From Desulfovibrionales bacterium (GTDB lineage: Bacteria > Desulfobacterota > Desulfovibrionia > Desulfovibrionales > Desulfomicrobiaceae): 20,475 bases of DNA. How positions within the stretch are numbered: the stretch's first letter is position 1; the number at the start of each line of letters is the position of its first letter. The translations under genes were made by a program, and so were the position numbers. The DNA is taken from assembly GCA_012727515.1 (NCBI GenBank), contig JAAYGZ010000097.1, forward strand, positions 1-20,475, given 5' to 3'. Shown here in pieces: positions 14,248-20,475 of this stretch. Under the pieces are notes generated by a model that did not search any database, was not told the DNA's origin, and worked only from the letters and a program-made list of their open reading frames with translations.

Positions 14248-15395
14248 CTCGCATGGCGAGGTCCAGAGCTATGCCCCGGCATCCCTGATTGCTTCAGGGC
14301 AGCAATAAGTTTGCGGTGCCCGGCTGGAAAAGCCAGGGTCAGGACTTGGTCCCAGGTGGCCCAGCGATATTCCTGAGCCGCAGTTAATTCCACTGTTCTG
14401 GGATCAGCATCAAGGCGCACAAAAAAAGCATGCATGGTGACCCTGTACCGGGTGTAGCTGTGCTGAAACGCGCCAATGTATTCTGGTTCAGTCACATGCA
14501 GCCCGGTTTCTTCCATATATTCACGCACCACAGTATCTGCCGGATCTTCGTTCTCTTCTACCACTCCGCCTGGAAATTCCCACAAATGCGCCCAGATATC
14601 ATCTGCCTTGCGCTTTTGCACAAAAAAACGCCCTGCATGACAGAGCACGCCAGTGGCCATGGTAATATAAACGGGCGTGGCCGGCGGGGATACCACAGGA
14701 CGCTCTTCCTGCACTCCAGCAGCACGCGCCAGACACCATGTGGCCAGGGGACACGAAGGACAGAGAGGTGAGCGCGGCGTACACACAAGCCCGCCCAAAT
14801 CCATCAGGCCCTGATTAAAATTTCGGGACTGACCCAGGGGCAGCATGTCCTGGCAGACCTCACGAATCCGCGTTTGAGTTGCCTTGGCCTTGATTGGCGT
14901 GTCCACATTGCAGACCCGGCTCATAATGCGCTCTACATTGGCATCCACAACACAGACATCCTGGTTATAGGCAATGCTTGCAATGGCTGCTGCCGTGTAT
15001 GGCCCAATGCCTGGCAAGAGTTGCAACTGGCGCATATCCTGTGGAATCTGGCCTGCATATTCTGCACAGACCTGACGCGCTGCCCGGTGCAGATTGCGCG
15101 CCCTGGCATAATAGCCCAGGCCCTCCCACATTTTAAGCACCTCATCCTCATGGGCCGTGGCCAGAGCGCTCAGATCAGGAAAACGCTGCATCCAGCGCAG
15201 AAAATACTCGGTTCCACGCTCCATCTGGGTTTGCTGCAGCATAATCTCTGAGACCCAGACCTGGTATGGATCATAAGTGCTGCGCCACGGCAAAGCCCGT
15301 GCATGAACGGCAAACCAATCCACCACAGCCAGGCCCAGGCCTGAATTTTGCGCACTGGTCGTAGAGCTGGTGTCGTTTTCTGCCATACTGTTCAT
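14229..15395 (-). CDS. mutY: A/G-specific adenine glycosylase (MutY) with an intact NUDIX domain
   Basis: The 388-residue base-excision repair enzyme removes adenine opposite 8-oxoguanine. The HhH-GPD glycosylase domain (about 20-225) has catalytic Glu50 (WVSEIMLQQTQ), the helix-hairpin-helix LLPGIGPYTA, catalytic Asp151 (VVDANVERI) and the [4Fe-4S] motif C205-x6-C212-x2-C215-x5-C221. The C-terminal domain (about 240-370) carries a complete NUDIX box, G277-x5-E283-x7-R291-E292-x2-EE-x-G, which in ordinary MutY is lost. It may therefore also hydrolyse oxidised nucleotides. Either the ATG at 15395 or that at 15386 could be the start. It lies 36 bases after the DUF523 gene on the same strand and overlaps tilS at its 3' end. 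Confidence 0.95.
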   Translation of the reverse strand: MNSMAENDTSSTTSAQNSGLGLAVVDWFAVHARALPWRSTYDPYQVWVSEIMLQQTQMERGTEYFLRWMQRFPDLSALATAHEDEVLKMWEGLGYYARARNLHRAARQVCAEYAGQIPQDMRQLQLLPGIGPYTAAAIASIAYNQDVCVVDANVERIMSRVCNVDTPIKAKATQTRIREVCQDMLPLGQSRNFNQGLMDLGGLVCTPRSPLCPSCPLATWCLARAAGVQEERPVVSPPATPVYITMATGVLCHAGRFFVQKRKADDIWAHLWEFPGGVVEENEDPADTVVREYMEETGLHVTEPEYIGAFQHSYTRYRVTMHAFFVRLDADPRTVELTAAQEYRWATWDQVLTLAFPAGHRKLIAALKQSGMPGHSSGPRHASHRTQC

Positions 15396-15431
15396 CCGTT
15401 ATCTGATTTCTGTACCGCAATGCACCTGCCT

Positions 15432-15845
15432 TTACAGGTCATCCTCGGTTTGTACCGCTATCCCGGCCTGAAGCAGGGCCGTGGCAGTCAGGCCATTACC
15501 CTGAATAAGAATACCGGAAAAAGTACCATCATGGATACGGCCACATCCACACGAAGGAGAACGGGACTTCAGAATAGCCTGGGTACAGCCATAAAGCCTG
15601 GCCAGATGCACGGTCATGGCTGCGCCGCGTTCAAAGGCCTCGGTGACATCCAGCCCGGATTTACACAGCACGCGACCATGAACCACTTCGCATGGTTCAC
15701 GAGGCGTGGTCAGACCACCCAACTGTTCAGGACAAATGGGCACGGCCTCACCGGTTTGCACCAAATGCACTACCTGAGGATGCGCACAGTCCTCACCATT
15801 CCACCGACACGCAAAACCAGCCAAACACGCGCTGACTATAATCAT
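15432..15845 (-). CDS. DUF523 / TudS-like iron-sulfur protein
   Basis: The 137-residue DUF523 protein has the family blocks VSACLAGFACRWNG, VPICPEQLGGL, PRE.CE and LKSRSPSCGCGRIHDGTFSG. Characterised short DUF523 proteins (TudS) are [4Fe-4S] enzymes that remove sulfur from 2-thiouracil. Cys7, Cys38 and Cys99 sit where their three cluster cysteines are expected. Desulfuration of thiolated nucleobases or a related cluster-based reaction is thus plausible, though activity on thiouracil is not proven from sequence. The ATG at 15845 has AAGGAGA five bases upstream. It is co-directional with mutY 36 bases away, which places a nucleobase-related enzyme with a repair gene. It diverges from the tRNA-Ala gene. 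Confidence 0.88.
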   Translation of the reverse strand: MIIVSACLAGFACRWNGEDCAHPQVVHLVQTGEAVPICPEQLGGLTTPREPCEVVHGRVLCKSGLDVTEAFERGAAMTVHLARLYGCTQAILKSRSPSCGCGRIHDGTFSGILIQGNGLTATALLQAGIAVQTEDDL

Positions 15846-15887
15846 AATATTCTCCTTATGTTAATCTCACCCATTCTCAACTCGGTA

Positions 15888-15908
15888 CAACAGTGTTGCG
15901 CCGCAACA
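15888..15908. promoter_or_regulatory. Overlapping CAACA/TGTTG palindromes upstream of the DUF523 gene
   Basis: CAACA-G-TGTTG (15888-15898) is a perfect palindrome. The second arm is shared with TGTTGC-GCC-GCAACA (15894-15908), a perfect 6-bp hairpin. The cluster lies 43-63 bases upstream of the DUF523 start, in the 177-base gap before the tRNA. It may be an operator with three half-sites or a leader hairpin; no regulator is known to me. Confidence 0.35.
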
Positions 15909-15939
15909 AACGCAAAGCACCCGACACAAGTATGCGCCT

Positions 15940-15987
15940 GCTTGTCAAGCCGACAAATACAATCTGTTTCAGAACTACTTGACAAGC
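15940..15987 (+). promoter_or_regulatory. Candidate tRNA-Ala promoter inside an inverted repeat
   Basis: TTGACA at 15979-15984 is a perfect sigma-70 -35 box placed so that a -10 at about 16002-16007 would start transcription roughly 10 bases before the tRNA. The -10 itself (CACAAA) is poor. The -35 lies in one arm of a perfect 10-bp inverted repeat, GCTTGTCAAG (15940-15949) and CTTGACAAGC (15978-15987). The left arm also provides a TTGACA on the minus strand that could serve the DUF523-mutY unit. Confidence 0.4.
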
Positions 15988-16022
15988 ACATCAATTTCCT
16001 CCACAAACCTTTTTCGCGTTGT

Positions 16023-16098
<76 letters not shown>

Positions 16099-16132
16099 CT
16101 GATACACGCATGAATCCAACTTGAATGCCACG

Positions 16133-16162
16133 AAAAAAGCCGTCCAAAAGGGCGGCTTTTTT
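16133..16162. terminator. Bidirectional intrinsic terminator between tRNA-Ala and xerC
   Basis: AAAAAAGCCGTCC and GGGCGGCTTTTTT pair over 13 positions (one G-U) around AAAA. The stem has a T-run on its 3' side on either strand. On the plus strand it ends tRNA-Ala transcription 34 bases past the CCA. On the minus strand it lies 43 bases beyond the xerC stop and ends the dprA-to-xerC operon. Confidence 0.88.
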
Positions 16163-16205
16163 GTTGCGCTCTGGTGCATGCGCACTCACAGGGCTTTTGT
16201 GCTGG

Positions 16206-17153
16206 TCATGATTTTTCTGACCGCGCCACGGTTGATGCGTTTGTATCCTGAGAACGTGGATGGCAGGCGTCATACACCTTGGTGATATGGGCGAGGTCCA
16301 GATGGGTATAGCGCTGGGTTGTAGAAATACAGGCATGGCCCAGCAGCTCCTGCACGCCACGCAGATCAGCCCCGGCCTGAAGCATGTGGGTGGCAAAACA
16401 ATGGCGCAAGGTGTGTGCGCTTACTGATGCAGATATTCCGGCAGCCTTGGCCAGCTTTTTAATCATCGTATATGCCTGCCCCCGATTAAGACGAGCGCCG
16501 CGATCATCCAGAAAAACAGGCGCATGGCGCAGGTCTGCCCCAGAGGCACGTCTATCCTGCAAGTAACGACGCAAGCGCTCCACAGCCGTATCTGTCAGCG
16601 GTACAATGCGCTCTTTGCGCCCTTTGCCCAGCACGCGCACTAAACCCTGGTCAAAATCCACATCTTCGTAATTAAGGCCTAAGGCCTCGCTGATACGTAA
16701 TCCAGCCCCGTACAAAACCTCCAGCAAGGCCAAAGAACGCAGGTCAGGAGTTCCTTCTTCAGCGCGAAGCAAATGCAGGGTCTGGTCAACATTGAGCACT
16801 TTGGGATGCACCTTGGGCAGTTTGGGATTTGAGAGCATCACGCAGGGGTCTTGGTGGACAACGCCATTTTTACGCAAAAATCGAAAAAATGAACGTAAGC
16901 TCGAAAGCTTGCGACACACACTGGTCTTGGCCATGCCCCGACGGTGTAAATCAGCGACAAAAGCTAAAATATCTGCCCGAATAATTGTGTCTGGCGCATG
17001 CAGGCTCTTGTCTCGCGTGGCAAGAAAAACCTCCAGCCCCTGCAAATCCGTGTCATAGGCCTGCATAGTGGCCGGAGAATACCCGCGCTGGGCATCCAGA
17101 TAGAGCAAAAAATTGCTGACAGCTTCAGGAATGGTTGCGTTTATCCAGGACAT
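16206..17153 (-). CDS. xerC: Tyrosine recombinase of the XerC/XerD type
   Basis: The 315-residue recombinase resolves chromosome dimers at dif-type sites. It has an N-terminal SAM-like core-binding domain (about 8-95) and a catalytic domain with the complete set R153 (GAGLRISEAL), K177 (GKGRKERIV), H247-x2-R250 (SAHTLRHCFATHML), H273 (LGHACIS) and nucleophile Y282 (RYTHLD). Its length and motifs fit XerC/D rather than a phage integrase. C versus D cannot be settled without comparison. The ATG at 17153 lies inside the upstream receiver-GGDEF gene, a 29-base overlap with only a weak ribosome-binding site, so translation probably follows by re-initiation. It is the last gene of the dprA operon and is closed by the terminator at 16133-16162. 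Confidence 0.93.
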   Translation of the reverse strand: MSWINATIPEAVSNFLLYLDAQRGYSPATMQAYDTDLQGLEVFLATRDKSLHAPDTIIRADILAFVADLHRRGMAKTSVCRKLSSLRSFFRFLRKNGVVHQDPCVMLSNPKLPKVHPKVLNVDQTLHLLRAEEGTPDLRSLALLEVLYGAGLRISEALGLNYEDVDFDQGLVRVLGKGRKERIVPLTDTAVERLRRYLQDRRASGADLRHAPVFLDDRGARLNRGQAYTMIKKLAKAAGISASVSAHTLRHCFATHMLQAGADLRGVQELLGHACISTTQRYTHLDLAHITKVYDACHPRSQDTNASTVARSEKS

Positions 17154-18069
17154 AGCAGCTTTTTGGATTTTTTTTGGCTTCTTTTTTCAGATTCATGGCA
17201 ATCTGTGAGGCTTCACCAAAATGGTGCAACTGGCCGTTAATATTAAAAACCACTGCAATGGAAATCGCCATCAGCGGAAAAACCTGGTCCCGGCCTTTAC
17301 GATCAATGGAATGAATAGCTCCCTGCACACGGTCTTCTTCATCGTAAAAATACGGTACAATGGAATCAAAATTATCAATCACCTGCTGGCAGGCCTGTTC
17401 AGCCTTGTCAGGGGGCACAATAAACACAAAATCATCACCACCCACATGGCCAACAAAGGTATTTGCTCCCATAAATCCGCGAATAGAATTAACAATAACC
17501 CGCGCAGTCATCAGCAGCACTTCGTCGCCACGTGAAAAACCATACTTGTCATTAAAAGATTTGAAGTGATCCAGGTCAATATAGGCCAAAGCAAAATCGC
17601 GTTTGCGATCAATCAGATCCTGAATTTTATGAATGATTGATGTATTGCCGGGCAATTTTGTCAGGGGGCTGGCATCAAGCTCACGAGTAGCGCGATGGTA
17701 GGCCAGGGTCAGACGGCCCTTGGCATTGGCTGCAGAAATTGGACGCACAAGAAAATCGTCAATTTCAAGCATACTCAAATCATAGCCTGCCAAGGCTTCC
17801 TCATGGGCCAGGCAAAGCACCACAGGAAGCTGGCGATAGACATTCTCGCTTTTAATGAGCCGGATAAGTTCCGGACCAGATAAGTCCGGCAGCGTGGCAT
17901 CCACCACTAACAAATCCGGCGGATCAGAAAAAAGATATTCCAGGGCAGAAGCCCCGCGCTCAAAACAGGTCCAGATTACCTGCTCTGAAGGCCAGAGGGC
18001 ACGCAACGTATCCTGCAAGCCCTGGTCTGCTGTAACAAGAAAAAAATGTCGGGTTTCACCACTGACCAT
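17125..18069 (-). CDS. Response-regulator-like protein with GGDEF output domain
   Basis: The 314-residue cytosolic protein has a receiver-like domain (about 7-125) and a GGDEF domain (about 135-305). Phospho-acceptor-like Asp57 (LLVVDATLPDLSG) is kept. The acidic pocket has only one Asp (D15), the usual Thr/Ser near residue 88 is Ala, and the conserved Lys-Pro is R109-P110, so control may not be by normal phosphorylation. The cyclase site reads G200-G-D-D-F, a conservative change from GGDEF, with AYIDLDHFKSFNDKYG intact. No RxxD inhibitory site precedes it. Activity is plausible but not certain. The start at 18069 has GAGG six bases upstream, overlapping the stop of the HDOD gene seven bases away. 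Confidence 0.88.
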   Translation of the reverse strand: MVSGETRHFFLVTADQGLQDTLRALWPSEQVIWTCFERGASALEYLFSDPPDLLVVDATLPDLSGPELIRLIKSENVYRQLPVVLCLAHEEALAGYDLSMLEIDDFLVRPISAANAKGRLTLAYHRATRELDASPLTKLPGNTSIIHKIQDLIDRKRDFALAYIDLDHFKSFNDKYGFSRGDEVLLMTARVIVNSIRGFMGANTFVGHVGGDDFVFIVPPDKAEQACQQVIDNFDSIVPYFYDEEDRVQGAIHSIDRKGRDQVFPLMAISIAVVFNINGQLHHFGEASQIAMNLKKEAKKNPKSCYVLDKRNHS

Positions 18070-18076
18070 ATTGTCC

Positions 18077-18901
18077 TCAGATCAGATCCACATATTCACT
18101 CTCAAGCACGTCCATGATCTCGCCGAAAATTTTAGGCGTAATGCCCAGGGCTTCCAGCACACCTTCATCCAGAGCACTGATCTGATCATCCCCACTACTG
18201 CCAACGCCAAACAAACGGACCATAAAATTTCCCAGATGCACCACCTGCGCGACCTTGGGGTAGAGCGAAGCAGACATGGGGCGATGGTGATAGGACAGGC
18301 CTTCTTTCAGATTTGGAGGCAGATTCCAGTGAGAGCAGAGCCACATATTGATACGGTCATGCGCAAATCCCAGAACTTCTGTCTCAGCAGCACGGTAACT
18401 CAAATCTTTGTCCTTGACCAACTCATCAATCTGGGCCCGCACCTTGGGCAGTTGAACAGCTGTCACAACCTTGCCCAGATCATGCAGCAGCCCGGCCACA
18501 GCATATTCTTCAGGGTCCTTGCAGCCAATTGTTCTGGCCACTGTAGAGCAGGCCAGGGCGCAGCCCACGCTGTGTTCCCACAAGCCCTTCATATTTTCAT
18601 TCATGGCATCAAAAACTGAAGTAGAAATAATAATGCCCCGGATAACATTAAAACCCAGCAAAACCAGAGCATGTTGAATAGAGCCAATGCGCCCCGGAAA
18701 ACCATAGATGGGCGAATTAACCATTTTCAGCACTTTGGCTGAAAGCACCTGGTCCCTGGAAATAACCTTGCTGATCTGATCCGTGGAAGAATTAGGATCT
18801 TCCAGGAGCACACTCACTTCATGCAGCACTTCCGGCAAGGTGGGCAAATCTTTGACTGCCAGCAACTGCCCTTTTTGTTTGGTCCTGAGATCTTCTTCCA
18901 T
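18077..18901 (-). CDS. HDOD-domain signalling protein
   Basis: The 274-residue cytosolic protein has an HDOD domain over about 15-215, with the characteristic LPTLPEVLHEV start, ISRDQVLSAKVLKMVNSP and GLLHDLGKVV. HDOD domains are non-catalytic HD relatives used in bacterial signalling. Here His110, the His140-Asp141 pair and a later AHD are kept, so residual metal binding cannot be excluded. The last ~50 residues are less recognisable. The ATG shares its A with the TAA of the upstream 115-residue gene (TAATG), and the stop is seven bases before the receiver-GGDEF gene. The three signalling genes are therefore likely made together. Confidence 0.9.
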   Translation of the reverse strand: MEEDLRTKQKGQLLAVKDLPTLPEVLHEVSVLLEDPNSSTDQISKVISRDQVLSAKVLKMVNSPIYGFPGRIGSIQHALVLLGFNVIRGIIISTSVFDAMNENMKGLWEHSVGCALACSTVARTIGCKDPEEYAVAGLLHDLGKVVTAVQLPKVRAQIDELVKDKDLSYRAAETEVLGFAHDRINMWLCSHWNLPPNLKEGLSYHHRPMSASLYPKVAQVVHLGNFMVRLFGVGSSGDDQISALDEGVLEALGITPKIFGEIMDVLESEYVDLI

Positions 18902-19248
18902 TACATACCTCCGGACTGACGTGGCCCGGCAGAACGAGAAACAGCCCCCATATAATAGGCGCGTACCAAGGCTTTAATTTTCTGCATATATGTATCATCC
19001 GCGAAATTACGAAATAAATGATCCAGTCGTTCCAGCTTTTTGGCCTGGGCTTCATCTCCAGCGCCATCGCCCATATCCACAGGAGTTCCTTCCACAACAA
19101 TCTGCTCTATGCCCATATTTTCCAGGCGCATAATAAGAGATTCCGTCAGCACGGTTCCCGCAGCAATTAAAACCATGCCTGTGTCGCGGGTTACTGGTTT
19201 CGCCAACACCATGTCTGGACCGGCTAAATTTAAGGGAATTTTTTGCAT
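18901..19248 (-). CDS. Small protein resembling the N-terminal domain of HD-GYP proteins
   Basis: In this 115-residue protein, residues 8-53 (LAGPDMVLAKPVTRDTGMVL, then AAGTVLTESLIMRLENMGI) resemble the short beta-rich module often found in front of HD-GYP or HDOD domains. The remaining part is a polar linker, a helix (LDHLFRNFADDTYMQKIKAL) and a glycine/serine-rich tail. It probably works with the HDOD protein whose start codon overlaps its stop (TAATG), like a split form of a single signalling protein. The start at 19248 has only a moderate GAGAG site and lies 13 bases after the dprA stop. The molecular function is unknown. Confidence 0.82.
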   Translation of the reverse strand: MQKIPLNLAGPDMVLAKPVTRDTGMVLIAAGTVLTESLIMRLENMGIEQIVVEGTPVDMGDGAGDEAQAKKLERLDHLFRNFADDTYMQKIKALVRAYYMGAVSRSAGPRQSGGM

Positions 19249-19261
19249 ATGTCTCTCTTCT

Positions 19262-20377
19262 TCAGGTTAAATATCCGTCACTGCGAGCATAATACATCCC
19301 TGGCAGCTGCTTAACAAGCCCTTGCAATTCAAGAAAAAGAAGTGCGGCGCTGACCTGTTCTGCTGGCCAGTCCAGAATCCGGGTCATTTCGTCTATATGA
19401 ATGCGTTCCTGTTTACCAAGCAGCGCAAGCACAGCACGCTGATCAGGATCATCCACCTCATGTTCGTCCTGTGCGTTGCGGGCTTCTGCCTGAAGCACCG
19501 GGCGGGCAAAGGCGCGTAACCGTGGCTCCAGCTCGCGCAGAATATCATGGCCATCCTGCACTAAATACGCGCCCTGCCGAATCAGTTGATGACAGCCCTG
19601 ATATGTTTTCAGATTGGCCGGACCAGGCAGGGCAAAAACATCCCGGCCCTGCGCCAGGGCCAGTTCAGCGGTAATCAGGCTCCCGCTTTTTAAGGCGCCT
19701 TCCACCACAAGTACGCCCAAGGAAAGCCCACTGACAATACGGTTGCGATGAGGAAAATTTATTCCTTCAGGCTTGGTGCCTGGAGCAAACTCGCTGACAA
19801 TCAGCCCCTTGGCAGCTATGTCCATCCATAAATCACGATTGGAAAAAGGATAAATCAGGTCAATCCCGGTTCCTAGTACAGCAATGGTTGAGCCTACCCC
19901 GTGCAAAGCACCCCAGTGCGCTGCCCGGTCAATGCCAAAGGCAAATCCGGAAACCACACAGATTCCGGCCTGGCTCAAGGTTGTGGCAATGCTGTCAGCC
20001 ATGTGCAGACCATATTGTGAGGACTGGCGTGAGCCAACCATGGCCACGCATGGACGATGCAATAAGGACTGATCGCCGTGAACATACAGAAACAGTGGCG
20101 GATCAGGAATATGGCGCAATGCATCAGGAAATGCCGGATCAGCCAAAGGCAGGACAGAAAGATTATGTTGAGCGGCCAGTGCTGCTTCATGCTCTGCTGC
20201 TGACTGCCAGCGACCACTGGCAAATTCAGCGCAGACTTTTTTGGAAACATGGGGCCACTGAGGAAAAGCAGATACAGCCTGAGCCGCAGAGCCAAACTGC
20301 CCTACAAGGCGCTTCCAGGTTCGCGCTCCCAATCCTTTTGTGTGACGTAAGGCCAGACAGGCCCAGAACTCATCCAC
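19262..20377 (-). CDS. dprA: DNA-processing protein DprA (Smf)
   Basis: The 371-residue protein binds incoming single-stranded DNA and loads RecA during natural transformation. The Rossmann-like core (about 75-290) has VAMVGSRQSSQYG, VSGFAFGIDRAAH, VLGTGIDLIYP, FPHRNRIVSGLS and EGALKSGSLITAE. A SAM-like domain precedes it, and a C-terminal winged-helix domain (about 310-365) follows. The start is GTG at 20377, with GGAG seven bases upstream. The only ATG nearby (20373) is out of frame. The gene overlaps the upstream partial frame by eight bases and is followed 13 bases later by the small HD-GYP-N-like gene. Most bacteria carry dprA whether or not competence is known. Confidence 0.95.
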   Translation of the reverse strand: MDEFWACLALRHTKGLGARTWKRLVGQFGSAAQAVSAFPQWPHVSKKVCAEFASGRWQSAAEHEAALAAQHNLSVLPLADPAFPDALRHIPDPPLFLYVHGDQSLLHRPCVAMVGSRQSSQYGLHMADSIATTLSQAGICVVSGFAFGIDRAAHWGALHGVGSTIAVLGTGIDLIYPFSNRDLWMDIAAKGLIVSEFAPGTKPEGINFPHRNRIVSGLSLGVLVVEGALKSGSLITAELALAQGRDVFALPGPANLKTYQGCHQLIRQGAYLVQDGHDILRELEPRLRAFARPVLQAEARNAQDEHEVDDPDQRAVLALLGKQERIHIDEMTRILDWPAEQVSAALLFLELQGLVKQLPGMYYARSDGYLT

Positions 20378-20475
20378 GTACTGTCTCCAGGCCTGATGCC
20401 AGGCCAGGCAGATTTTTATAGGCTTGCTGTCCTAATGCAGCAGCATGAGAACCCGCATATTCACGTTGCAACCGC
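20370..20475 (-). CDS. 3' end of an unidentified gene upstream of dprA (partial)
   Basis: The minus strand is open from the window edge to a TGA at 20370-20372, giving 34 residues (start RLQREYAGSHAAALG, end GLETVRG). The frame overlaps the dprA GTG by eight bases, a typical coupled junction. This supports a real upstream gene in the same operon. The fragment is too short to identify. Confidence 0.5.
   Translation of the reverse strand, partial: RLQREYAGSHAAALGQQAYKNLPGLASGLETVRG

Overview
The window looks like chromosome of a Desulfovibrionales-type sulfate reducer (Desulfobacterota). The inference rests on gene content: a 553-residue class I hybrid-cluster protein of the Desulfovibrio type, a stand-alone rubredoxin-dependent-type flavodiiron protein, a precorrin-2 dehydrogenase / CcsA-HemX / HemA cluster, and many PAS, GGDEF and HDOD signalling genes. 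No 16S or other taxonomic marker is present, so the lineage is inferred. The first 1.4 kb looks more AT-rich by eye than the rest.

Bases 1-9300 are all on the minus strand. Read in the direction of transcription they form a tightly packed run: CBS-domain protein, HPP-family membrane protein, transmembrane diguanylate cyclase, flavodiiron protein, hydroxylamine reductase/hybrid-cluster protein (Hcp), quinol-dependent nitric oxide reductase (qNOR) and a DUF488 protein, ending in a strong intrinsic terminator at about 1415-1442. Several junctions are coupled (TAGCATG, TAATG). This reads as a nitrosative-stress operon that combines membrane NO reduction, cytosolic NO/O2 reduction and Hcp chemistry with a c-di-GMP enzyme. 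The enzyme's outer sensor domain resembles the NarX/PilJ P-box type. Beyond the terminator lies a triple-PAS protein that ends inside a histidine-kinase dimerisation domain.

From 9.3 to 14.2 kb the plus strand carries a 61-residue protein with a CopZ-like CPNPEC tail, then a tetrapyrrole block (precorrin-2 dehydrogenase, CcsA/HemX-type membrane protein, glutamyl-tRNA reductase and a 111-residue conserved-looking protein), a roughly 100-bp palindromic intergenic repeat, and tilS. Siroheme and heme are needed for sulfite reductase, cytochromes and qNOR, so this block may supply cofactor to the detoxification enzymes.

tilS converges on and overlaps mutY, which lies in an operon with a TudS/DUF523-like gene. 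MutY carries an intact NUDIX box. A tRNA-Ala(GGC) gene with an encoded CCA and a bidirectional terminator follow.

From 16.2 to 20.5 kb a second minus-strand operon runs from the 3' end of an unidentified gene through dprA, a small HD-GYP-N-terminal-like protein, an HDOD protein and a receiver-GGDEF protein to a XerC-type recombinase. The junctions are overlapped or very short. It combines DNA uptake/recombination genes with second-messenger signalling genes. No CRISPR array, rRNA, insertion sequence or prophage was seen.
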